Source of the DNA: an uncultured Alteromonadaceae bacterium
GTDB taxonomy: Bacteria; Pseudomonadota; Gammaproteobacteria; Enterobacterales; Alteromonadaceae
Direction: 5' to 3'
Assembly: GCA_947503265.1 (NCBI GenBank)
Contig: CANNDC010000005.1
Coordinates: 62,001 to 126,000 of the forward strand
Length of the DNA stretch: 64,000 nucleotides
The position numbers and the translations under genes are program-made. The notes below the pieces were generated by a model. The model did no database searches, had not been told where the DNA came from, and saw nothing but the letters and a program-made list of their open reading frames with translations. Shown here one piece after another: positions 34,854 through 44,390 of the stretch; within the stretch, counting starts at the first letter, position 1; each line of letters begins with the position of its first letter.

Positions 34854-36896
34854 ATGACTTCCAGTATCAATAACCATTCGCATTTTGTCCTAACCTTGAC
34901 ATTCCTTTTGACCAGTTTGACCTTGTACACATCTGTGATGGCGTGGATCATTATCTTAGTTATTTGTGCTGTTACCATGAGATTAGCTTTGTACTTTCAA
35001 CTGCACAAACACGCTCCCTCTATTAGAACACTTAATCTACTGGCTTTGTTGAGCGGCATTGTACTGGCATACTTCAGTCTACAACTGGGTGTTTTACTTG
35101 GCATGCTCAATCTATTGGTTATGGCCAGTGCACTCAAATTAATGCTACTCAGAAATAACCGGGATTATCACCAATTGGTCACTACTGTTGGATTTTTAAT
35201 TGGTTGTGGATTCATTTTTCAGCAAGGAATTGTGTTCAGCATTATCTATTTGCTACTAATGGTCGCGTTAATTCTCTCTCTTGCATTACATTACAGCCCC
35301 TCAAAATCCTTGTTACAAACCAGCAAAGATATCTCCATTATGGGACTGCAAGCTTTACCCATTGCCTTGTTACTTTTTCTTGTCATGCCCAAATTCGACC
35401 CCCTGTGGCAAATGCCCGCGGCTAAAAGTACCGAAACCGGATTGTCAGAAAAAATTACCCCCGGCGACATTGCCAAGCTTTCTCAGTCAAGTGATTTGGT
35501 TTTCCGCGCTAGTTTTACGGGTGACATTCCGCAACCACAAGAACGCTATTGGCGAGCAATTGTGCTAGAAGACTTTGATGGTGCCTCTTGGCAAATTTCC
35601 CCCCAACGAATGGCAATTAACAATCAATATCGGCAATACAGTGAGGAATTTGACGCGTCAGGAGAAGGCAGAGTATTTCAATACGAAGTGTTCGCAGAGC
35701 CAACTCATCAAAATTGGTTATACGCGATTGATGTGGCAATTCCTGATGGTAGCTATAGCAACCAACGTATATGGCAAAATCACGACTACCAATTGATCAG
35801 CCAAGCTCCTTTAGTCAGTACCTTTCAGTACAAGGTGAAATCTTACCCTAGTGCAAATCTGAACCAGTCGCTTTACAGTTTAGACAAAAGAATCAATTTA
35901 CAGTTACCTCCGAAAACGGGGAACCCGAAGACACAGGCATGGGTAGACAATTTGCGAAGCCAGCACCCTGATGATGTTGATTTCGCGCAAAAGATACTTG
36001 AGTATTTTGAAAACCAAGGGTTCAGTTACACTTTGAAACCCCCATTAATGCAAGATGAACCGGTTGATCAATTTTTATTCGAAGCAAAGCAGGGATTTTG
36101 TTCTCATTACGCCAGTGCTATGGCATATGCGTTAAGATTGGGCGGCATCCCTGCCCGACTGGTTACTGGCTATCAAGGTGGTGAACTCCGTTCAGACTAC
36201 TTAAGCATCTATCAGTATGACGCTCATGCATGGGTTGAAGCTTGGTTTGATGAAACAGGCTGGCAACGAATCGATCCGACTGCTGTTGTAGCGCCTGATA
36301 GAATTCAATATGGCTTACAATCTGCGGTGGAAGCAGAAAACTTTTTGTACAACTCACCGTTTTCTCTGGCTCGATTTAATTCGGTCACCTGGTTAAACGA
36401 TTTACGCTTAATGCTAAATAGTGTGGATTATGCTTGGACTAAATGGGTGTTGGGATTTGACCAAGAACAGCAAAAAGATTTATTCAAATCTTTCATCGGC
36501 GAATTAACTCCAAGGAAAGTTGCGCTATTTGCGTTTGGTGTTTTTGCTTTAATATTTACCCTTATTGCCCTTTTTTATCTTCCCCTGTGGCGAAAACCCA
36601 AGCTGGATAAAAGCACCAGTTACTATTTAAAAGCACAGCAAATTTTAGGGAAACTGGGAATTTACCGAGCTGATTCAAAAGGCCCTATTGACTTTTCAAG
36701 CCAAGTTGCACGTGCAACAGACATGAGTATTTCAGCACCATTTGAAAGATTAACAAAGTTGTATGTTATTCACATGTACCGGCCGGACACGCCCATTGAA
36801 CTAAGAAAACATCACGCTATGATGGCCAAAGAGCTAAGTAAAATGAAAGCAGCTGTTAAGGCTCTTGGAAAAGTTGAAGTCCTAGAGCAATCGTAA
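34854..36896 (+). CDS. Transglutaminase-like membrane protein TgpA
   Basis: A 680-residue protein with DUF3488 membrane helices (about 1-185), a periplasmic transglutaminase core, and a C-terminal helix with a DUF4129-like tail. The catalytic triad is visible: Cys in QGFCSHYASAMAYALRLGG, His in YDAHAWVEAW, Asp in RIDPTAVVAP. TgpA of Pseudomonas aeruginosa is essential there, with unknown substrate. It ends 15 bases inside the converging rlmM gene, so there is no room for a separate terminator. Confidence 0.9.
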   Translation: MTSSINNHSHFVLTLTFLLTSLTLYTSVMAWIIILVICAVTMRLALYFQLHKHAPSIRTLNLLALLSGIVLAYFSLQLGVLLGMLNLLVMASALKLMLLRNNRDYHQLVTTVGFLIGCGFIFQQGIVFSIIYLLLMVALILSLALHYSPSKSLLQTSKDISIMGLQALPIALLLFLVMPKFDPLWQMPAAKSTETGLSEKITPGDIAKLSQSSDLVFRASFTGDIPQPQERYWRAIVLEDFDGASWQISPQRMAINNQYRQYSEEFDASGEGRVFQYEVFAEPTHQNWLYAIDVAIPDGSYSNQRIWQNHDYQLISQAPLVSTFQYKVKSYPSANLNQSLYSLDKRINLQLPPKTGNPKTQAWVDNLRSQHPDDVDFAQKILEYFENQGFSYTLKPPLMQDEPVDQFLFEAKQGFCSHYASAMAYALRLGGIPARLVTGYQGGELRSDYLSIYQYDAHAWVEAWFDETGWQRIDPTAVVAPDRIQYGLQSAVEAENFLYNSPFSLARFNSVTWLNDLRLMLNSVDYAWTKWVLGFDQEQQKDLFKSFIGELTPRKVALFAFGVFALIFTLIALFYLPLWRKPKLDKSTSYYLKAQQILGKLGIYRADSKGPIDFSSQVARATDMSISAPFERLTKLYVIHMYRPDTPIELRKHHAMMAKELSKMKAAVKALGKVEVLEQS

Positions 36897-37946
36897 GTGT
36901 ACCGTGATCTCCTCTCGATCATGATAAAGGTGTTTAGCTTGAAGCTGATAATTTAGCTTTTGTTTAGATAATACTTCGTCTATTTCTTGGATGGCTTTTT
37001 TTACTGATTCATAGCGTTGCTTCATAGGTAATTTAAGGTTAAACAGTGCTTCCTTGCACCACTCATTTGCAATCCACTTAGCCATTAATCGTGCTACTTT
37101 TTGTGGCTGTTCAATCATGTCACAAACCAACCAGTAAACATTTTTCTTGCTTGGTTGGTACTTAAAGCCATCTTCCGCAAAATACCTGACCTGCCCTGTG
37201 TCCATCAGAGCTTGATCCATGGCACCATTGTCAATTGCTTGCACAAACATACCTCGGATGACTAACTGATACGTCCACCCACCAGGACAAGCACCCAAGT
37301 CGACAGCATGCATTCCTGCCGCCAATCTTTTTGCCCTCTCGTTGGTTGGTATAAATGTTTGAAAACCTTCGTCCAGTTTCAACGTTGAGCGGCTCGGTGC
37401 GTTTGTAGGGAATTTTAAGCGAAGAATACCCAGAGGATTTGGATTGTTATTGAAGGTAAACGAATAACCTAAATACACTTCACTGCCATTCAGGAAAAAA
37501 GCGTGTAATACCGGCTTATTCTTCATTTCTTTCGAGGTAATTAGATTTTGCTTTCTTAATGTTTGCCGCAATGGCACGGTAAACTTGCGACAAAATTTAG
37601 AAAGCTCCCGCCCCTCAGTTGTATCTGGGTATTCAACACGAATATCACCGCACAAAGGAAAACTTTGCGCCACTTCCACCAAAGCCGCAATTCTATCTTG
37701 GGTGTCCAAATCTTCTATCAAAGGAGCGCTTAAAAACATTTGTCTGGCAAAGACGAGATTTGAAAACACCAATTTTTTAATTAAAAGCTCTGCATCACTT
37801 TGTTGATGACATACAAATTCTATGAAGCCTGAATGTTTAGTATACTTAGGATAGCCATATACGCCCATTTCTGCAGACTTTGCACTAATTTCGTCAGACA
37901 AGTCCGTTTCAAAACCGGCTCGACAATAAAATACTAAGCTTTTCAT
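36882..37946 (-). CDS. rlmM: 23S rRNA 2'-O-ribose methyltransferase RlmM
   Basis: SAM-dependent enzyme methylating C2498 of 23S rRNA. From the ATG at 37946 the protein is 354 residues, starting MKSLVFYCRAGFETDL as in the family; an N-terminal THUMP-like domain is followed by the Rossmann domain with SAM motif HAVDLGACPGGWTYQLV and the catalytic region WLVCDMIEQPQKVA. Longer readings upstream overlap the DUF423 gene and are rejected. The start overlaps the DUF423 stop. The gcvA-ygdD-rlmM order matches enterobacteria. Confidence 0.93.
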   Translation of the reverse strand: MKSLVFYCRAGFETDLSDEISAKSAEMGVYGYPKYTKHSGFIEFVCHQQSDAELLIKKLVFSNLVFARQMFLSAPLIEDLDTQDRIAALVEVAQSFPLCGDIRVEYPDTTEGRELSKFCRKFTVPLRQTLRKQNLITSKEMKNKPVLHAFFLNGSEVYLGYSFTFNNNPNPLGILRLKFPTNAPSRSTLKLDEGFQTFIPTNERAKRLAAGMHAVDLGACPGGWTYQLVIRGMFVQAIDNGAMDQALMDTGQVRYFAEDGFKYQPSKKNVYWLVCDMIEQPQKVARLMAKWIANEWCKEALFNLKLPMKQRYESVKKAIQEIDEVLSKQKLNYQLQAKHLYHDREEITVHLRLL

Positions 37947-38320
37947 CATGACGGTGAATACTGGTAGGCGGCGACGAATACACAAATCCAGCCAGCAATG
38001 AAACATAGTCCACCGAGAGGCGTAATAGGACCAAACCATTTTAATTGTGTAAGCGCCAACAAATAAAGGCTACCACTAAACAGTAAAACGCCAATCGCCA
38101 TGGCAGATGCTCCCCAAACAAGCCATTGATTTGGCATTGTTCGATATAAAGCTACCAACACTAAGATGGCTAAACTATGAGCCAGTTGATATTGGACACC
38201 CGTCTGGAAAACATCCAACATGCTAGAGCTGAGTTTATCTTTAAGTCCATGTGCAGCAAATGCGCCAAGAATTACTGATAATCCTGCCGAAAAGGCAGAA
38301 AACATAAATAGATATTTCAT
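37946..38320 (-). CDS. DUF423 family membrane protein (YgdD-like)
   Basis: A 124-residue inner-membrane protein with four helices and the family opening FSAGLSVILGAFAAHGLKD. Further blocks are VFQTGVQYQLAHSLAIL and GPITPLGGLCFIAGW. Function unknown. It overlaps the hydrolase upstream by four bases and rlmM downstream, so it is in one operon with both; ygdD lies at this position in E. coli. Confidence 0.9.
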   Translation of the reverse strand: MKYLFMFSAFSAGLSVILGAFAAHGLKDKLSSSMLDVFQTGVQYQLAHSLAILVLVALYRTMPNQWLVWGASAMAIGVLLFSGSLYLLALTQLKWFGPITPLGGLCFIAGWICVFVAAYQYSPS

Positions 38321-38949
38321 AAGGTTTCTTCAATAAAATGTTTTGTGGCCGCAGCTGCGCATGCCATGTGTTGAGCAAATGTGTATTCGCTTGATTTCAA
38401 GGGTTTGAAACTGTGATCCGCTTTATCCATAAACACTAGTTTAATTGATGTAGGCAAATGGTAAGACGCTACTTGAGCGCAATTGCCAAACGTATCACGC
38501 TCTCCCTGCACGATAAGTAATGGACTATCGAAATCATACAGGTGGGCGGTTCTTAGCTTTTCTGGTTTGCCGATTGGATGAAACGGGTATCCAAAACAAA
38601 TTACTCCATTAACCGCAGAATAGTCTTCTAGCATAGTAGCGACCCGTCCTCCCATAGATTTGCCGCCAATGTAGAGTGGCAGAGACTGACTTCGCTGATT
38701 AATTATTGTCGAAAAATCTTCTATCAATATATCCATTTTATTTGGTGGATGCCGTCTTCCAGTTTCTGCCGCTTTTAACATATAAGGAAAATCAAAAAGG
38801 GTAACTTGAATATTATGCGTCAATAATTCTCGCATCATTAGCTGCATAAACTCGCTTTCTTTGTTTGCTCCAGCACCATGGGCGAATATAAACTCGGCAA
38901 TCGGTTCAGATGCAAAACCAATAGGGCTATTAACGGATATCTTCTTCAT
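38317..38949 (-). CDS. Alpha/beta hydrolase, KANL3/Tex30-like
   Basis: A 210-residue hydrolase with IFAHGAGANKESEFMQ near the N-terminus and the nucleophile elbow GGKSMGGRVATML; the catalytic His is in KADHSFKPLK. This matches the KANL3/Tex30-type group, whose substrates are unknown. The ATG at 38949 has AGGA six bases upstream, and the gene overlaps gcvA by 20 bases, so translation is probably coupled. It is inserted between gcvA and ygdD relative to enterobacteria. Confidence 0.85.
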   Translation of the reverse strand: MKKISVNSPIGFASEPIAEFIFAHGAGANKESEFMQLMMRELLTHNIQVTLFDFPYMLKAAETGRRHPPNKMDILIEDFSTIINQRSQSLPLYIGGKSMGGRVATMLEDYSAVNGVICFGYPFHPIGKPEKLRTAHLYDFDSPLLIVQGERDTFGNCAQVASYHLPTSIKLVFMDKADHSFKPLKSSEYTFAQHMACAAAATKHFIEETL

Positions 38950-39838
38950 CTTGATCCTCTCTTACCTGCTCAAGCAGCCAATGACGAAATATGGCTATTT
39001 TGCCAAGCTCAGCTTGTGAGGGATGACAGACAAGGTAGTAACTACTTTTACTGACAATTTTTTCCTCAAATGGGCAGAGTAATCTGCCTGCCGCTATTTC
39101 TGGACGAGCTAACACACTATTGGCAAGCGCTATGCCCTGACCCAATGCGGCCGCTTGCAAGACCATGGTGGTATGACTGAAGATCGGGCCCTGCTCAACC
39201 TGCACCCCTGTCACATTAAAATGTTTTATCCAGGTATTCCAAGATTGTCTGCTGCTATCGTGAAGTAACATGTGATGCCGGAGATCATCCAGCTCATCAA
39301 GGGGTTTGGTTCCATCTAGCAACATAGGTGAACAAACTGGAGTTAGGTACTCAGTGTGGAGTTTATCGGCTTGCAAGCCAGACCATTTACCTCGTCCATA
39401 ATAAATGGCGACGTCAACGTCCTCTGCCAAAAAACCATCGTCAAAGTCGACTGCTTTTATGCGGATATCAATTTCGGGGTGAACCGTACTAAATTTATTT
39501 ATTCTTGGGACCAGCCATTGAATGGCGAAACTAGGCGGCATAGCAATAGTAATGGCACCTTTAGTACCAAAAGCGTATAAGCGCTCTGTAGCTTCCTGAA
39601 GCGAAATAAAGATATCTTTTAAGTCAAGATAGTAGCTTTGCCCCTGCTCTGTTAGAAGCAATGAACGATTCTTTCTGAAAAAAAGTTTCATTGATAAGAA
39701 ATCTTCAAGGCTTTTTATTTGATGGCTTACCGCTGCCTGCGTCACGAATAGTTCATCCGCAGCTTTAGTGAAACTGAGGTGACGAGCCGCTGCTTCAAAG
39801 GCTTTCAAGGCATTTAGCGGGGGGAGTCTACGATTCAT
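38930..39838 (-). CDS. gcvA: LysR-type regulator, GcvA-like
   Basis: A 302-residue LysR-family transcription factor. The N-terminal HTH is in LNALKAFEAAARHLSFTKAA and FVTQAAVSHQIKSLEDFL; the rest is the periplasmic-binding-protein-like effector domain. GcvA in E. coli controls the glycine cleavage operon together with GcvR. The assignment to GcvA rests on the typical start NRRLPPLNALKAFEAAARHL and on ygdD-rlmM downstream. The 276-base AT-rich gap to the next plus-strand gene should contain its promoter. Confidence 0.85.
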   Translation of the reverse strand: MNRRLPPLNALKAFEAAARHLSFTKAADELFVTQAAVSHQIKSLEDFLSMKLFFRKNRSLLLTEQGQSYYLDLKDIFISLQEATERLYAFGTKGAITIAMPPSFAIQWLVPRINKFSTVHPEIDIRIKAVDFDDGFLAEDVDVAIYYGRGKWSGLQADKLHTEYLTPVCSPMLLDGTKPLDELDDLRHHMLLHDSSRQSWNTWIKHFNVTGVQVEQGPIFSHTTMVLQAAALGQGIALANSVLARPEIAAGRLLCPFEEKIVSKSSYYLVCHPSQAELGKIAIFRHWLLEQVREDQDEEDIR

Positions 39839-40114
39839 AACTATCTAATTCACACCTAAAACGCATCTAATCAGCATAAGAAATATGACACTTTCATTAC
39901 TTTATCATTAGAAAAACTAATACCCAACCCCCAATTAATGTCATTTTAAAAAGACTTCAATAATCAGTAATATGCGCTCGTCAAATAAATTCACTTAATT
40001 ATCAATTAATTGAGAAGAAAATATTTAACATCATTAACAAGTAATTAATAAAACAGAAAATTATTAATTATTTTTTACATTAGTACAATTAATTTAACTT
40101 AAGAGAGAAGTATT

Positions 40115-40396
40115 ATGAAAAAAGTTAACAAAGTTTTAGTTTCTTTAGCGTCTATGGTAGCATTTTCGCAGCCAGTTTTCGCCAATGAAAATACAGAATT
40201 AGCAAATGAAGCGCAATTGGCATTAAACTCTATCCTTGCTCAAAACATTGCGTCAGTAAAAGATTCAAACACAGAGATTTCTGTCGAAGAAACTTTAGCG
40301 AAATTGGAAACTCAGGTTCAAACAAGTTTGTTAGTAAAAGAAGCTGTGAAATCACGTCCACAAGCTCCTAACTACAGAGTTGTTATCGCTGACTAA
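40115..40396 (+). CDS. Small secreted protein, 93 residues
   Basis: Short exported protein that I cannot assign. It starts MKKVNKVLVSLASMVAFSQP with a clear signal peptide, probable cleavage after VFA (about residue 23). The mature 70 residues are helical and polar with no Cys, ending APNYRVVIAD. A ribosome binding site (AGAGAGAAG) precedes the ATG. It stands alone between gcvA and kdsA, pointing into kdsA with 6 bases between the stops, under an AT-rich upstream region. Confidence 0.7.
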   Translation: MKKVNKVLVSLASMVAFSQPVFANENTELANEAQLALNSILAQNIASVKDSNTEISVEETLAKLETQVQTSLLVKEAVKSRPQAPNYRVVIAD

Positions 40397-40402
40397 TATA
40401 GT

Positions 40403-41305
<903 letters not shown>

Positions 41306-41378
41306 TTACCCTTGATAGAGAGCGATTTTTTTGTAGTGCTAAAAAATGCAGCAAAGGTCAACACACTCTAGACTCTTC

Positions 41379-42197
41379 CTAGTGCCAAATTTGTTGAATT
41401 TGACTGTCCCAATTTTGTATTTGCGTTTTTAAAAATTGCGCATCAGGGTCTGTTGGACAATGATGTATGAAGTATTGATAGTCTAACTTAGCCATTTGAG
41501 TACATTCTAGTTGCTGAAGTAAAAAGCCTCTATCTCGCCTCTCATAAGGGTCCTCAGGACACAGAAAAATAAGTAATTCTATTACTTCAAGTGCCTGAGC
41601 TAGGTTATCCTCATACAAAAAAGCTGTTTTTAATTCCTGCAATAACTTGATAACAACTTCTGCAGAGGATGCTGGGTTCAATGCTTCTTCTGGCATGTCT
41701 GAAATGTTTTCTTGTTCAAACAGACTTTGGTAGTGCACTTGCAATTGCTGAAAACTGCATATTCGTCTGGTTAACGGATCGATAAAGATAGCGCTATCCG
41801 GACTCGATTCCAGCCTGATCAAGAAACATCCTGGGAAATTTACCCCAGAAGCTTGCAAACCACATTGCTTTGCAAGTTCGCAAAATACGATTGATAGGGA
41901 AACTGGATCTCCCGTGCGATTGGACAAAACTTTGTTGAGTAATAAAGTTTTAGATGAATAGTTTAGTCTGGTGTCAATGCTGAAAAGCAATGTTGAAAAA
42001 AATGTGTCTATAAACATCTGACATTGCAATTTTAGATCTTGATTGCAACCAGAAACACTCGCTGACATTTTCTCACTTAGCAGGGCTAATTCACTGTCCA
42101 AATCGAAACTGTCTTCTACCGAAGAAAACTTCTTGGTTATCAGCCAACTTGCTTGTAACAGCTTGTCGTCTGAAATTGCTTTTACCAACTCTTGCAA
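41379..42197 (-). CDS. SirB1 family protein (transglutaminase-like/TPR)
   Basis: A 272-residue protein of the SirB1/YchA family: an inactive-looking transglutaminase-like N-terminal part (LSNRTGDPVSLSIVFCELA, then GVNFPGCFLIRL) and a TPR-like C-terminal part with VIELLIFLCPEDPYERRDRG. Function unknown, though it is commonly linked to kdsA and prmC. The start is TTG at 42197 behind a strong GGGAGGGG ribosome binding site. It lies 124 bases upstream of kdsA. Confidence 0.88.
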   Translation of the reverse strand: MQELVKAISDDKLLQASWLITKKFSSVEDSFDLDSELALLSEKMSASVSGCNQDLKLQCQMFIDTFFSTLLFSIDTRLNYSSKTLLLNKVLSNRTGDPVSLSIVFCELAKQCGLQASGVNFPGCFLIRLESSPDSAIFIDPLTRRICSFQQLQVHYQSLFEQENISDMPEEALNPASSAEVVIKLLQELKTAFLYEDNLAQALEVIELLIFLCPEDPYERRDRGFLLQQLECTQMAKLDYQYFIHHCPTDPDAQFLKTQIQNWDSQIQQIWH

Positions 42198-42266
42198 GGT
42201 CCCCTCCCAACAATTTATTCCTCTTTCACTCTATCGGAATAATTGCTAAATCCTTGAAAGGTTTAA

Positions 42267-42355
42267 TTTGGCCAAGTCGGTATTTTAGTGGCCAAAGTAG
42301 CGATGAATGACAAAGGTTGGCAAGGTCTTACAAGCCGTAAGTAAACATTGCTACT
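42267..42355. repeat. Two adjacent inverted repeats upstream of sirB1
   Basis: First: TTTGGCCA (42267-42274) and TGGCCAAA (42289-42296), perfect. Second, sharing its first base with the end of the first: AGTAGCGATG (42296-42305) and CATTGCTACT (42346-42355), nine of ten paired, with an inner CTTAC/GTAAG hairpin. They fill the gap between the HD-GYP regulator gene and sirB1 on the minus strand. They could be an operator plus a terminator-like or small-RNA fold; no T-run follows. Confidence 0.45.
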
Positions 42356-42445
42356 GCAAATACATAAAGTACGGACATATAGATGTTTGATAAATAAGTA
42401 CATTCTATGCTTAGGCTCCGTCTTACATTAAGCCTTAGACGCTAA

Positions 42446-44008
42446 TCATTGAATAATTTGTTGATCTGAATACTGAACCTGAATCGCTTCGAATTGTGCG
42501 AAGTTGTCGATTACAATATCAACTAACTGAGGATCGAATTGTTTACCCTTTTGCTCGATAAAATAGGCTTTGACCTTGTCGACGGGCCAAGCTTCTTTAT
42601 GATGTACTTTGCTGCGTAACGCATCATACACATCTGCAATTGAGGTTATTCTGCTAAAAATATGTATTTCATCGCCCTTCAATTTTCTCGGATAGCCATT
42701 GCCGTCCCAAAATTCGTGATGTTCTCTGGCCATTATTGCGGCGACTTGCAGCATAGGGCGGCGAGAGTCCTTGAGCAACTGGTAACCATATTCAGCGTGC
42801 TCTTCAATTAGCGATCGCTGTTCACTGCTGAGGGGTTCCGATTGTGTAAATATGTCGGCGGGAACTTTAAGTTTGCCAATGTCGTGCAAAGGCAGTGCAG
42901 ACTTCAGCATATGTGTTTCATTCTCACTCAAACCGTGAGCTGTGGCTATTATCTTGCACATTTCAACCATTCTTTGCACATGTTTCCCTGCGCTAAAGTT
43001 ATCTTCTAGCGCTTGACCCAACCTTTCAATAATTTCTCGTTGAGTGTCTTCAGCATCTTTCATGAGCAAGACATTATCAAATGCTAATTGCACATTTTGC
43101 GAAAATATTTCAATCAGTTTTTTGTCAGAATAAGTCAATTTTCGAGGTAAACCAGATAAATAGAGAAGTGATCCTCGAGTTGTTTTACCTCGACAAAATG
43201 CAGCAATAAACTCGTCGCCGTAAACAAGCTCTCTTCGCGCTATAGCACGTTTACAAGCTCGTAGTTTTTCGCCTTTAACGACATCAGTTAGCAGCCGACC
43301 TTCTAAATTTTCATACTCACCTTTGCCAGCGAACACAAAAAATTCTTTTGGTGCCGTTTCGGTTATTGGCTCGGGGCCAGCAACTGCAGATGTAATGTAT
43401 GCCGCGTCTTTGGTACCGCCTAGTAACGAAGATAGCTGTAATACAATACCTTCAATAAAATATTCTAAAGAGCGAATAGTAAAGAGGTTCGCTGACGCAG
43501 AAATAATTTTTTCGAGTCCGATGCGGTTTTCTTCAATAAGGTTAATGTCACGATATGAACGGAGCGTAGCGATTATCACTGTGAACAGTTTTTGTGCCGT
43601 CAGTTCGGTTTTAGATTTGTAATCGTTAATATCGTAATTAATAATTACGTCTCGTTCTGGAGCTTGGCCGGGCTGGCCCGTTCTCAATATAATACGAGTG
43701 AAATGGTTTTTTAAATCATTGCGAATAAATTGCGCGACTTCTAATCCAGCTTCATCAGTCTCCATCACCACATCTAACAACACTATGGCGATATCACAGG
43801 AACTACTGAGTATTTTTCTTGCTTCCGCGCCACTATAGGCACTCACAAATTCAAGGTTTTTCTCTTCAAAAACAAAGTCTGAAAGCGCGAGTTTCGTCAC
43901 TGCATGAACTTCAGGTTCATCGTCTACGATTAATACTTTCCAACTTCCTAACGCAACGTTACTTTCATCGTCATCATCGTCTTCGGCAAATTGAAAAATA
44001 TCAGACAC
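42446..44008 (-). CDS. Response regulator with DUF3369 and HD-GYP domains
   Basis: A 520-residue cytoplasmic signalling protein: a receiver domain (about 20-150; WKVLIVDDEPEVHAVTKLAL, phospho-Asp in VLLDVVME), a DUF3369 domain (about 170-320), and a C-terminal HD-GYP phosphodiesterase domain (HDIGKLKVPADIF, HHEFWDGNGYPRKLKGDEI), so it probably hydrolyses c-di-GMP when phosphorylated. An acidic stretch EDDDDDES precedes the receiver. The start is GTG 44008 with AAAGG upstream. No kinase is adjacent. It interrupts the prmC-sirB1 neighbourhood kept in relatives. Confidence 0.92.
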   Translation of the reverse strand: MSDIFQFAEDDDDDESNVALGSWKVLIVDDEPEVHAVTKLALSDFVFEEKNLEFVSAYSGAEARKILSSSCDIAIVLLDVVMETDEAGLEVAQFIRNDLKNHFTRIILRTGQPGQAPERDVIINYDINDYKSKTELTAQKLFTVIIATLRSYRDINLIEENRIGLEKIISASANLFTIRSLEYFIEGIVLQLSSLLGGTKDAAYITSAVAGPEPITETAPKEFFVFAGKGEYENLEGRLLTDVVKGEKLRACKRAIARRELVYGDEFIAAFCRGKTTRGSLLYLSGLPRKLTYSDKKLIEIFSQNVQLAFDNVLLMKDAEDTQREIIERLGQALEDNFSAGKHVQRMVEMCKIIATAHGLSENETHMLKSALPLHDIGKLKVPADIFTQSEPLSSEQRSLIEEHAEYGYQLLKDSRRPMLQVAAIMAREHHEFWDGNGYPRKLKGDEIHIFSRITSIADVYDALRSKVHHKEAWPVDKVKAYFIEQKGKQFDPQLVDIVIDNFAQFEAIQVQYSDQQIIQ

Positions 44009-44041
44009 GGTTTGACCTTTATTGTTATCAAAATTGATTTA

Positions 44042-44320
44042 GGGTCTGTTGACCTTTACTGTATACTTTTGCAGCGATTGTGCGTTATTTAGGCAATGCA
44101 TTACGAGTGTCATGTAGTTGCTCTACTTAAGCGAGTAATAAAGCAGAATAAATAACGCACAAACACTGCCCTTCGGGTTCGTCCTAAGCGCCTCCTGCTC
44201 TGAGTTGCTGACTTTTAGCTTAGAACCACTAGGCTTTCAAATCAGCGCCGCGATCAGAAGGGGCTCTAGATGGCAACCACGTTATAGAACAAAATTCATA
44301 CAGTAAAGGTCAACAGCCCC
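44042..44320. mobile_element. MITE-like non-coding element with terminal inverted repeats
   Basis: The 27-bp ends, counted with the flanking TTTA/TAAA (44038-44064 and 44298-44324), are inverted copies with one mismatch; the tips read GGGTCTGTTGACC and, inverted, GGGGCTGTTGACC. The 279-bp unit is flanked by TA on both sides, as expected for TA-targeting transposases (IS630/Tc1-like; family not proven). Inside is a second perfect 14-bp inverted repeat (44078-44091 and 44149-44162, TTGTGCGTTATTTA). No transposase reading frame fits, so it would move in trans. It fills most of the 382-base gap between prmC and the HD-GYP gene. Confidence 0.75.
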
Positions 44321-44390
44321 TAAACATTAAGATAAATAATTTAGCACTATGTGAAGAGCTCCTCCAATAAAAAGTGTCACTTTGTTTGGA

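Noticed and set aside
39839..40114. Possible small RNA or operator array before the secreted protein
   Set aside because: Very AT-rich with many short chance repeats; no stem long enough to support a claim.
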